From Butyrivibrio sp. (lineage in GTDB: Bacteria > Bacillota > Clostridia > Lachnospirales > Lachnospiraceae), in NCBI RefSeq assembly GCF_015056685.1, contig NZ_SVFW01000077.1, positions 1 to 11,290 on the forward strand: 11,290 nt of DNA. The letters run 5' to 3'. Below are positions 1 through 7,500 of the stretch, one piece after another. The stretch's first letter is position 1, and the number at the start of each line of letters is the position of its first letter. A model generated the notes under the pieces. That model saw only the letters and a list, made by a program, of their open reading frames with translations. It had not been told where the DNA came from and ran no database searches. The position numbers and the translations under genes are program-made.

Positions 1-152
1 CTTGTTTCATACTTATTCAGAACACAAGTCTTTTGTGGGCTTATTTATATCCATTTATCATCATTTCAAAATAAATCGCTCACATCACTATGCCTACACT
101 TTCAGTTCGTCTGCTGTTCTTGCAAAAAATTGTCTTTATATGTGTAGTAACC
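1..152. other. AT-rich stretch with no recognisable gene
   Basis: I see no supported coding region, RNA gene or terminator here. A short hairpin (CACAA / TTGTG near 23-37) is present but is too weak to interpret. Together with the inverted repeat it makes up the non-coding stretch downstream of lexA. Confidence 0.5.
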
Positions 153-245
153 CATAAATCCATAAGTGCCTATAACTTCGGATAGAGCGATTTAGTATGA
201 GCAATAGGGATCTATACGAAGTTATAGGCACTTTTGGATTTTATG
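153..245. repeat. 33-bp imperfect inverted repeat with loxP-like arms
   Basis: The left arm is 153-185 and the right arm 212-245. They are inverted copies that differ by two substitutions and one single-base indel, with a 26-base spacer at 186-211. The perfect inner core is AAGTGCCTATAACTTCG (164-180), matched by its complement at 218-234. The right arm contains TATACGAAGTTAT (213-225), identical to the 13-bp arm of phage P1 loxP; the left arm differs from that arm at one position. The spacer is much longer than the 8 bp of loxP, so this is not a canonical lox site. The repeat lies about 20 bp beyond the lexA stop codon. No T-run follows either arm, so an intrinsic terminator is unlikely. It may be a dispersed palindromic element, a recombinase-binding site or a long RNA hairpin. 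Confidence 0.85.
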
Positions 246-265
246 CCACTCGCGAAAAAGTATGG

Positions 266-886
266 TTATTTGTAGAAGCGCATGATTCCGAAGACTTTGC
301 CGAGGATGGTGCAGTCATCTACTATGATGGGATCCATTGTGTCGTTTTCAGGCTGAAGACGAATGTGTCCCTTCTCTTTGTAGAAGGTCTTGACTGTTGC
401 AGAATCATCGATGAGAGCAACAACCTGATCACCATTTTTAGCTGTATTGCAAACCTGAACAAATACCTTGTCGCCATTAAAAATGCCGGCATTGATCATT
501 GAATCACCCTTAACATTTAAAATAAAAGCATCTGAGCCCTTAGGACACATACTTGCAGGAATAGGGATATATGAATCAATATTCTCCTCTGCAAGAATAG
601 GAGCACCTGCAGCTACCTGACCTACAACGGGAATGCTGACAATCTCAGTTCTTACCATGTTAAAACCATCATCGCAGATTTCAATTGCACGAGGCTTTGT
701 AGGATCTCTTCTGATATATCCATTTTTTTCAAGTGTTTCCAAATGAGAGTGAACAGAAGAAGTAGACTTAAGATTAACTGCAGCGCAGATATCTCTTACT
801 GAAGGCGGAAAGCCTCTTGAAAGAGTTTGCTCCTTAATATAATCCAGTATTTCCTGCTGTTTCTTTGAAATATTCCCTTTAACCAT
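266..886 (-). CDS. lexA: LexA SOS repressor
   Basis: This is the SOS-response transcriptional repressor and self-cleaving serine protease. At 206 residues it has the usual LexA length. Residues 1-70 form the winged-helix DNA-binding domain (SRGFPPSVRDIC and the LKSTSSVHSHLETLEKNGYI recognition region). The Ala-Gly self-cleavage site is A93-G94 in VAAGAP. The peptidase domain has the catalytic serine S129 in GDSM and the lysine K166 in ATVKTF. The start is supported by a GGGAGG ribosome binding site at 891-896 on the complementary strand, about six bases before the ATG. The gene is divergent from a small LysM membrane protein, and the intergenic region carries several LexA boxes, so autoregulation is expected. 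In Gram-positive bacteria, RecA filaments trigger LexA self-cleavage after DNA damage. No intrinsic terminator is seen after the stop codon; a long inverted repeat follows about 20 bp on. Confidence 0.97.
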   Translation of the reverse strand: MVKGNISKKQQEILDYIKEQTLSRGFPPSVRDICAAVNLKSTSSVHSHLETLEKNGYIRRDPTKPRAIEICDDGFNMVRTEIVSIPVVGQVAAGAPILAEENIDSYIPIPASMCPKGSDAFILNVKGDSMINAGIFNGDKVFVQVCNTAKNGDQVVALIDDSATVKTFYKEKGHIRLQPENDTMDPIIVDDCTILGKVFGIMRFYK

Positions 887-914
887 GTGGACCTCCCAAA
901 TATTTTCTTAATTC

Positions 915-943
915 AGTATAACAAACTTCAAATGCAAAAGCAA
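915..943 (-). promoter_or_regulatory. Probable lexA promoter
   Basis: Read on the minus strand, a TATACT -10 (915-920) lies 17 bases downstream of a weak TTGCTT -35 (938-943). The -35 touches the 942-953 LexA-box-like sequence, in line with autorepression. The -10 is good and the -35 is poor. Confidence 0.55.
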
Positions 944-1035
944 ATGTTTGTTCGGAAAATTTGTTCGATTTCTGTTGACAAACAAATGTTTGGTTGCTAC
1001 TATGTATTTAGAACAGTTGTTCGCAACAAATGTTC
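942..1035. promoter_or_regulatory. Cluster of LexA (SOS) boxes in the divergent control region
   Basis: The Gram-positive LexA box core is GAAC-N4-GTTC. A perfect copy, GAACAGTTGTTC, is at 1011-1022. Near matches with one deviation are GAAAATTTGTTC (955-966) and CAACAAATGTTC (1024-1035). AAACAAATGTTT (980-991) deviates at both outer positions but is symmetrical. A weaker half-site type match ends in GTTC at 942-953. The 1011-1022 box sits at the predicted start point of the rightward gene, and the 980-991 box lies between its -35 and -10. The 942-966 pair is at or upstream of the lexA -35. This arrangement would let LexA repress both divergent genes. Confidence 0.85.
975..1003 (+). promoter_or_regulatory. 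Strong promoter of the LysM gene
   Basis: A perfect TTGACA -35 (975-980), a 17-base spacer and a TACTAT -10 (998-1003) form a strong sigma-A type promoter. A symmetrical LexA-like box lies in the spacer, and the perfect box at 1011-1022 covers the expected transcription start. This fits a gene that is tightly repressed until SOS induction. Confidence 0.8.
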
Positions 1036-1084
1036 GTTGAGAGATTGGTTAGTAGTGTTTGGGTTATGTATGTGAGGTATAAAA

Positions 1085-1504
1085 ATGAGTGAAGCAATGA
1101 TGGCTGCAGCAAGTCTTTATAATGATTCAAGATTTTTTAGTCCAAGTGAAGTACGTATCAGGGAAAATAAAAAGCGCAGAGCGAAGATCGTTCGAAGGCA
1201 GTATATTACCCTTATAACAGTAATTTCTGCAATGATATTTGCATTTTTCTTCTTTACTTTTTCATTATTATCAGATGCTCAGTCAGAGACTTTTGTTCCT
1301 GAGTACAAATATTATAAGACCATAACAGTTCATACTGGAGATACTATCAGTAATATTGCTGAGAGATATTTTGACTCAGATAAATATAAAAATCTTGATC
1401 AATATATAAGTGAAATAGAAGATATCAACGGTCTTGGCGATACGTCTCTGGTGATGGCAGGAGAACAGCTTATTATTCCATACTATTCATCAGAATATAA
1501 ATAA
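1085..1504 (+). CDS. YneA-like LysM membrane protein (probable SOS division inhibitor)
   Basis: The protein is 139 residues. It has a basic cytoplasmic N-terminus of about 38 residues (ENKKRRAKIVRRQ), one membrane segment at about 41-62, a short linker, and one extracellular LysM domain at about 78-133 (YKTITVHTGDTISNIAERY to GEQLIIPYY). A ribosome binding site, GTGAGGT at 1072-1078, precedes the ATG by six bases. In Bacillus subtilis, lexA is divergent from yneA, an SOS-induced membrane protein of about 105 residues with one N-terminal membrane segment and a LysM domain that blocks cell division. Gene order, topology, domain content and the LexA boxes all match that arrangement here. The cytoplasmic N-terminus is longer than in B. 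subtilis YneA. The division-inhibitor role is inferred from context and architecture; a plain LysM cell-wall-binding protein remains possible. Confidence 0.75.
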   Translation: MSEAMMAAASLYNDSRFFSPSEVRIRENKKRRAKIVRRQYITLITVISAMIFAFFFFTFSLLSDAQSETFVPEYKYYKTITVHTGDTISNIAERYFDSDKYKNLDQYISEIEDINGLGDTSLVMAGEQLIIPYYSSEYK

Positions 1505-1505
1505 T

Positions 1506-1556
1506 TGCGATATTTTAAAAATAGAATCAACAATATCAAATGATATTTGTATCGCA
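1506..1556. repeat. Nested AT-rich inverted repeats after the LysM gene
   Basis: An outer 7-bp pair, TGCGATA (1506-1512) and TATCGCA (1550-1556), encloses a perfect hairpin AATATC-AAAT-GATATT (1532-1547). The T-rich stretch that follows (TTTCTTTTT, 1565-1573) is interrupted and some distance away, so this is at best a weak terminator for the LysM gene. Confidence 0.3.
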
Positions 1557-1570
1557 TTTAGAAGTTTCTT

Positions 1571-1599
1571 TTTACATAAAACCTCCAATAGTGTAATAT
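1571..1599 (+). promoter_or_regulatory. Probable promoter of the DHH phosphoesterase gene
   Basis: A TTTACA -35 (1571-1576), a 17-base spacer and TAATAT (1594-1599) preceded by TG form a plausible extended -10 promoter. The ribosome binding site GGGGGT at 1609-1614 is four bases before the ATG. A 12-pair dyad (1581-1592 with 1602-1614, one bulge and one G-T pair) spans the -10 and the ribosome binding site. Confidence 0.55.
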
Positions 1600-1617
1600 A
1601 TACTCATTGGGGGTCTT

Positions 1618-3144
1618 ATGAAATTATCTAGTTTACTTTGTTATAATTCAATAGTCATTCAGTGCCATGATAATCCTGATGCAGATGCTATCTGTTCAGG
1701 ATATGTTCTTTATAGATACTTTTCAGATAAAGGTAAAAAAGTAAGATTTATTTATTCAGGAAATTTTAAAATTTCTAAGAGTAATCTTGTATATCTGATA
1801 GAAAGACTCCATATTCCAATTGAATATGTTACAAAGCTTAGTTCAAAGCCTGAGCTTCTTCTTATGGCTGATTGCCAGTATGGTGAGGGCAATGTTCATA
1901 AATTTTCAGCGCATAATGTAGCAGTGATTGATCATCATCAGGTATCAACCACACTGCCAAAGCTTAATGAAGTAAGAAGTAATCTTGGTAGTTGTTGCAC
2001 TGCTATATGGTATCTTCTTAAGCTTGAAAAAGAGGAAGACTTTTTTGATAAAAAGATAAGTACAGCCCTTTATTATGGTCTGTACTCAGATACCAACGCA
2101 TTTTCTGAAATATCTCATCCTTTGGATCGAGACATGATAGAGAGTCTGGACTATGACAAGAGCCTTATTTTAAAGCTCAAAAACATGAATCTTACGCTTC
2201 GTGAAGCAAAGGTTGCAGGAGTTGCAATGCTTGGCATTGAATATCATGAAAATGGTAAATATGCCATATTAAAGAGTGATCCTTGTGACCCTAATATCTT
2301 AGGTCTGATAGGAGACTTCATCATTGCAATAGATTCCGTCGATGTTTGCATTGTATATAGTATCTTATCATTTGGTGTTAAGTTCTCTATAAGGAGCTGT
2401 TCCAAGGAAACAAGAGCAGATGAACTTGCTTCTTTCCTTGCAAATAAAATAGGTTCCGGTGGTGGCCATGTTGAAAAGGCTGGCGGTCTATTAAAAAATG
2501 AACTGATAAAAAAGCAGTATCCCGAGTATGTTGAAATAGAAGATATGGCAGCCAGGTATTCTATTTCCAATATAATCAAAGAACGCCTTAATACATATTT
2601 TGATGATTGTGATATCATCTATGCAAAAAAGGCATCCATTGATCAAAAGAGTATGAAAAAGTACCGTTCATCAAATCTTGTAGTTGGCGTGATCGATCCT
2701 AAAGACTTTGTTGCACCGGGTTCAATGGCTATCATCAGAACACTTTCAGGTGACAAAAATATTGAGATAAAAAATAAAACAATGCTTGTCATTACTGAAA
2801 ATGGTGATGTTGTCCCGATCACAAATGATCATTATCTTAGAAACTACACAAAAACAAGAAAAAAGTTCAGGTTAAGTACGGATTATAATCCAACAATAAA
2901 GATTGCTGACACCGGAAAAACGTATGTCTTAATGGATTATGTAAAACCTTTCATATCAACCGGCAACATGAATATCAAAGCAAAAAAACTAACAAAAATG
3001 ACAAAATTATTCACTTATTGGGATAATGAGAAATATATGCTCGGTCAGAAGGGTGATTATATCGCAATAAGTCAGGATGATGAGCACAATATCTTTATTG
3101 TTGATAAGAACCAGTTTAAGAAGACATATTCTTCTGTGAAATAA
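1618..3144 (+). CDS. DHH/DHHA1 family phosphoesterase (NrnA-related) with extra C-terminal region
   Basis: The protein is 508 residues and predicted to be soluble. The N-terminal DHH domain shows all metal-binding motifs: HDNPDADA (17-24), the aspartate of LLMADC (D85), IDHH (104-107) and GLYSDTN (154-160). A DHHA1 substrate-binding domain follows, with its glycine-rich GSGGGH motif at 279-284. Enzymes of this family cleave short oligonucleotides, 3'-phosphoadenosine 5'-phosphate or cyclic dinucleotides using Mn2+. The actual substrate cannot be read from the sequence. NrnA-type proteins are about 310-340 residues, so about 200 residues at the C-terminus (roughly 310-508) are additional. Their last part contains YMLGQKGDYIAI and NIFIVDKNQF, resembling a short Gly-Asp-Tyr type domain. 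The gene has its own promoter and a strong terminator, so it is probably monocistronic. Confidence 0.85.
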   Translation: MKLSSLLCYNSIVIQCHDNPDADAICSGYVLYRYFSDKGKKVRFIYSGNFKISKSNLVYLIERLHIPIEYVTKLSSKPELLLMADCQYGEGNVHKFSAHNVAVIDHHQVSTTLPKLNEVRSNLGSCCTAIWYLLKLEKEEDFFDKKISTALYYGLYSDTNAFSEISHPLDRDMIESLDYDKSLILKLKNMNLTLREAKVAGVAMLGIEYHENGKYAILKSDPCDPNILGLIGDFIIAIDSVDVCIVYSILSFGVKFSIRSCSKETRADELASFLANKIGSGGGHVEKAGGLLKNELIKKQYPEYVEIEDMAARYSISNIIKERLNTYFDDCDIIYAKKASIDQKSMKKYRSSNLVVGVIDPKDFVAPGSMAIIRTLSGDKNIEIKNKTMLVITENGDVVPITNDHYLRNYTKTRKKFRLSTDYNPTIKIADTGKTYVLMDYVKPFISTGNMNIKAKKLTKMTKLFTYWDNEKYMLGQKGDYIAISQDDEHNIFIVDKNQFKKTYSSVK

Positions 3145-3170
3145 AATATCTTTATGTCGCCTATAAAGCT

Positions 3171-3209
3171 CCGATATTTCAGACAGTAGAAATATCGGGG
3201 TATTTTTTT
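3171..3209 (+). terminator. Intrinsic terminator after the DHH gene
   Basis: A perfect 10-bp stem, CCGATATTTC (3171-3180) and GAAATATCGG (3189-3198), with an 8-base loop is followed by GGTA and seven Ts (3203-3209). It lies 26 bases beyond the stop codon. Confidence 0.9.
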
Positions 3210-3223
3210 GTTATTTTTTTACA

Positions 3224-3253
3224 TTGAAGTAGCAAAGTAAATAATGTTAATAT
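3224..3253 (+). promoter_or_regulatory. Possible promoter of the carboxypeptidase gene
   Basis: TTGAAG (3224-3229) with TAATAT (3248-3253) at an 18-base spacing is the best match in this AT-rich gap. A promoter is expected here because a terminator precedes the gap, but the match is weak. Confidence 0.3.
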
Positions 3254-3324
3254 TTAAAAGCTACTATTTTGAATAATTAATTCAAAGAATTAGCAGTCAA
3301 ACCAATCTGTTTTTGGGAGTTAAA

Positions 3325-4446
3325 ATGGGGAATTATAGAAAAGCACATTACCGAACCAGAGATGGCCAAAGAATGAGCGCTTCTCAATATAAAAAAAGAA
3401 GAAAACTTGAAATATATTTTCATATTGCTTCTTTAGTTTTAATAATTGGTCTTATAACTTCTGGCATTTGTTTTCTAGCATATAAGCTCAAGCATAAACC
3501 TGTTGAAAATACAGAAGTAGCGCAGGATGCAGCCACTACAGAGCTGACAATTGTAGACACAGTCGTTGAAGATGTAGAAATAGAAGAAGAGAATCCATAT
3601 TTGAAAGCATCAGAAGATGCTGATTCTTTTTTTGACGGATATATTGTTGATATTGATTCAGACACAGCTTATATATCAAGTGAGGAAGTTCAAAGCTCTT
3701 ATGGTGTTTTGGTAAATCTGGATACAGGAAAAGCCGTTGCATCAAAGGATGGAAATGTCAGGATTAATCCGGCTTCAATGACTAAGATATTGACTCTTTT
3801 AGTTGCTGCCGAACATATAGATTCACTTGACGGAACATATACAATGACCCAGGAAATAGGTAACTATGTCTTTAGTAAGGATTGTAGTGCTGTAGGACTA
3901 AAAGTCGGCGATGTACAGACTGTAAAAGACATGATGTATGGAACCATACTTCCATCAGGTGCCGATGCAGCTATGATGCTTGCAGAATATGTAGCCGGTT
4001 CTCAAGAAGCTTTTGTTGAGCTAATGAATGAGAAGCTTGAAGAACTTGGTTTGTCAGATACAGCTCATTTCACCAATTGTATTGGAGTCTACGATGAAGA
4101 CCATTACTGTACACTTACAGATATGGCAATGATCCTCAAAGCCGCTGAAGAAAATGAACTGTGTCATGAAGTATTAAATGCCAGAACCTATACAACATCG
4201 CCCACATCTGAACATCCGGAAGGAATCACTATTTCTAACTGGTTCATGAGAAGGATAGAAGATAAGGATATCCATGGCGAAATAATGGGTGCAAAGACTG
4301 GATTTGTCAATCAGTCCGGCTGTTGCGGTGCAAGCTACATGATTTCTAATGATGGCACTCACTATATCTGCGTGACTGCTGATGCATGGAGTTCATGGAG
4401 ATGCATTTATGATCAGGTAGATATCTATCAAACATATACAAGTTAA
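3325..4446 (+). CDS. Membrane-anchored D-alanyl-D-alanine carboxypeptidase (S11 family)
   Basis: The ATG at 3325 is preferred over an upstream in-frame TTG at 3313, because the ribosome binding site GGGAG (3315-3319) overlaps the TTG and is correctly spaced for the ATG. The product is 373 residues. It has a basic N-terminus, one membrane segment at about 31-53, an acidic linker (about 60-120) and an extracellular penicillin-binding-type domain. The active site is SMTK (S151, K154) and the third motif is KTG (324-326). The second motif, normally SGN in this family, reads SGA (211-213). The enzyme would trim the terminal D-alanine from peptidoglycan stem peptides. It anchors by its N-terminus and lacks the C-terminal domain and amphipathic helix of PBP5-type enzymes. 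The cysteine pair SGCCG lies just after KTG. The gene is bracketed by terminators, so it is probably monocistronic. Confidence 0.88.
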   Translation: MGNYRKAHYRTRDGQRMSASQYKKRRKLEIYFHIASLVLIIGLITSGICFLAYKLKHKPVENTEVAQDAATTELTIVDTVVEDVEIEEENPYLKASEDADSFFDGYIVDIDSDTAYISSEEVQSSYGVLVNLDTGKAVASKDGNVRINPASMTKILTLLVAAEHIDSLDGTYTMTQEIGNYVFSKDCSAVGLKVGDVQTVKDMMYGTILPSGADAAMMLAEYVAGSQEAFVELMNEKLEELGLSDTAHFTNCIGVYDEDHYCTLTDMAMILKAAEENELCHEVLNARTYTTSPTSEHPEGITISNWFMRRIEDKDIHGEIMGAKTGFVNQSGCCGASYMISNDGTHYICVTADAWSSWRCIYDQVDIYQTYTS

Positions 4447-4452
4447 AAGAAA

Positions 4453-4487
4453 GGGACTGTCGCTTAGTGTGAACAGCCCCATTTTTA
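4453..4487 (+). terminator. Intrinsic terminator after the carboxypeptidase gene
   Basis: The stem is GGGACTGT (4453-4460) with ACAGCCCC (4473-4480), containing one A-C mismatch and a 12-base loop. It is followed by ATTTTTATTT. It lies six bases after the stop codon. Confidence 0.8.
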
Positions 4488-4508
4488 TTTATCATTTACT
4501 AAAATTTC

Positions 4509-4541
4509 ATATTATTAGCGTCGCTAAAATGATAATATAAC
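4509..4541 (+). promoter_or_regulatory. Dyad and possible -10 upstream of the sensor kinase
   Basis: A 13-bp palindrome, TTAGCG-T-CGCTAA (4515-4527), is flanked by ATATTAT (4509-4515) and ATAATAT (4532-4538). TATAAC (4536-4541) could be a -10 element, but no good -35 lies at the right distance. The dyad would sit in the promoter spacer or over the -35, as a regulator-binding site might. The kinase ribosome binding site GGAGG is at 4579-4583. Confidence 0.4.
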
Positions 4542-4589
4542 AATAGGAGAAGTTTGCAATCAAGACTCAAGTGAAACCGGAGGCGCTAT

Positions 4590-7500
4590 ATGAAGGGTGT
4601 AAATACTAAAAAGATCATGTCTCTTGCTATCATTGGAAGCATTATAGTGGTTGCAATTATGATTATCGGAACGATTTGGACTGGACGAAGTGCAAGTTCA
4701 GGCGCCAGGAAGGCAGTTCGAAACGTAAGTATTTTATATCTTGAGGAGTTGGCTGGCAGAAGAGAACAGGTTGTGGCGTCAACTTTAAATGACTATATCA
4801 GTGACCTTGATGTGGCCATAGGACTTATGACTCCGGAGGACCTCTCAAGCACAGCAAATCTCCAGGCATATCAGCTTAGGATGAAACAGCTCTATGACCT
4901 TGAAAAATTTGCCTTTGTTGATGAGACAGGACTTATTTATACCTCCAGGGGGACCAGAACAGATATAGATCAGTATCATTTCGACTATCAGACTCTTTCC
5001 GGACCTGAAATCTCATTGAAGAATGAGGATGGTGACAACACAAAGGTCGTCATTGCAGTTCCCACGGATCGTCTTCCTTATGAGGGACATAACCTTGTTG
5101 TCTGCTTTATGGAGATAGACATGGAGCACATGCTCGCTAATCTTTCTTTTGAGTCAGGCTCCAACAATACCACCTTCTGTAATATTTACACTCCCGACGG
5201 ATACTCGGTTGCCAATATGGTACTGGGGGGACTTGCCAGTGAGGATAACCTCTTATCCGCTTTTGAAGCCGCTGACATCGAAAATGACAGAACTGTAGAA
5301 GATATCAGGAAAGATTTCGAAAACGGACATACCGGTGTAGTTTCTTTTACCTATAACGGTGTACAGGAGACCTTGTACTATGTTCCCGTACACGGGACAA
5401 ACTGGATGCTGACATACCTTATTAGGGAGAGCGTTATCAGCCAGCAGATTGATGAGATATCAGAGGGTATCATAAAGAGGAGCCTGGTTCTTGCATTGTT
5501 GACTACCATTGTTCTTTCGGCTGTTTTTTCCATGATGCTGGTTCAGACCAGAAAAGCCACCAAGCTAGCCATGGAAAAAGAGACCTCGGAGGTTATGCAG
5601 CAGGAACTCGAGGAGAGGATTGCCCTTCAGGATGAACTTCTTGAGCAGGAAAAGCAAAGGGCAAGGCTTGACAGGATGATCACAGCGCTTGCTTCCGACT
5701 ACAGGAGCGTGTACTACGTAAATCTCGACAAGGACAGTGCCACCTGCTTTAGCAATGATGATGCTCATGACAATATCCGCAAGGATGATGTTTTTGTCTT
5801 CTCTGAGGGCTTTACCGAGTATGCCAATAAATTCGTATCCGAGGACTACAGAGAGCAGTTCCTTGAGTTTATTAAGCCTGAGAATATCCGTAAAAGCTTA
5901 AAGGAAAGCCCTCTTATTGCCTTCAGATATCTGGTCAAAAAGGATGGAGTCGAGAGCTATGAAATGCTCAGAATGGCTGAAGCCAGAACCGGCTCTGCGA
6001 GAAATCATGACTCAATAAATGCGATAGGTGTAGGATTTTCTGATATAGACGAGGAGATGAGGGACTCTCTTGCCAAGAATCAGGCTCTTTCAGATGCCCT
6101 CAAGACTGCTGAAGAGGCATCAAAAGCAAAGACTGTATTCTTATCAAGCATGAGCCATGAGATAAGAACGCCTATGAATGCCATCATAGGCCTTGATTCC
6201 CTTGCCCTCAATGAGCCGGATATTTCCGATACAACCAAGGATTATCTTGAAAAGATAGGAAGCAGCGCACAGCATCTTCTTAGTCTTATAAACGATATTC
6301 TTGATATGTCCAGGATCGAGTCGGGACGTATGTCGCTTAAAAATGAGGAGTTTGCATTTTCCAAACTCATTGAGCAGATAAATGTAATATTCAGCGGACA
6401 GTGCCAGGAAAAAGGCCTTGAGTATAACTGCCACATTAACGGACACTTAAATGACTATTACATCGGTGACAACACCAAGCTCAGACAGGTTCTTATCAAT
6501 ATTCTCGGAAACGCCGTGAAGTTTACCCCTGAGGGCGGAAGCGTTGAGTTTACCGTGGAAAAGACAGGTGGATTTGATGACAGGTCCTCGATCCAGTTCA
6601 AGATAAAAGATACCGGAATAGGTATGAGCAAAGAATATCTGCCCAAGATATTCGATGCGTTTACTCAGGAAAATGCCGGAGCTACCAACAAATACGGCAG
6701 TTCCGGCCTTGGAATGGCCATCACCAAGAGAATTGTCGAGATGATGAACGGCGAGATAAGCGTCGAGAGTGAAAAGAATGTTGGAACAACCTTCACTGTA
6801 AACGTAACATTAAGGGATTCTGAAAGGGTGCTGGCAGATGATAACGATGATCTCGAGGTTCATCCCGAGGACATGAAGGTTCTTGTCATAGATGATGACC
6901 CTCTTGCCTGCGATCAGGCGAGGCTTGTCATGAATCAGGCTGGAATTCATTCAGAGACTGTCACGTCAGGAAGCGAAGCCATCAAGATGGTGAAACTCTC
7001 TCAGGCAAGACAGGAACCCTACAACCTTATAATTGTCGACTGGCAGATGCCTGAGATGGACGGCGTTGAGACAGCCAAAAACATCCGCTCGTTAATAGGT
7101 GCAGATACAGCTGTGATCATTCTTACAGCCTATAACTGGGATGATATATACGAAGAAGCCATGGACGCCGGTGTGGACAGCTTTATTGCAAAGCCTCTGT
7201 TTACCGAGAATCTCATAAACGAGTTTAAGAACGTACTTAAAAAGAAAAAGATAGCTGCGGAAAGTATCAGGAAAGCTGAGCTTGAAGGTAGGCGTGTGAT
7301 TCTGGCTGAGGATATTGAGGTCAATGCCCAGATCATGATGAAGGTTCTTTCTATGAGAAAGATTGAGGCAGATCATGCAGTCAACGGAAAAGAGGCTGTT
7401 GAACTGTACAAGAACAAGCCAGAGGGCTACTACGATGCAATCCTCATGGATATGAGAATGCCTGAGATGGACGGCCTTACAGCCACCAGAAACATCAGAG

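Noticed and set aside
20..31. GAACACAAGTCT as a LexA box
   Set aside because: The second half deviates from GTTC and there is no promoter or gene start nearby.
153..245. lexA terminator or CRISPR-like repeat
   Set aside because: No T-run follows either arm and the loop is long. There is only one inverted pair, with no direct repeats or spacers.
197..502. Open frame of 101 codons on the plus strand
   Set aside because: It starts inside the inverted repeat and then runs antisense through the end of lexA, which is a certain gene. No ribosome binding site is present.
887..1075. Open frame of 62 codons starting with GTG between lexA and the LysM gene
   Set aside because: It covers the divergent promoters and all LexA boxes and has no ribosome binding site or recognisable protein sequence.
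1532..1547. Strong terminator after the LysM gene
   Set aside because: The stem is all AT except one pair, and no uninterrupted T-run follows directly.
3313..3324. TTG as start codon of the carboxypeptidase
   Set aside because: The GGGAG ribosome binding site overlaps this codon and is correctly placed for the ATG at 3325.
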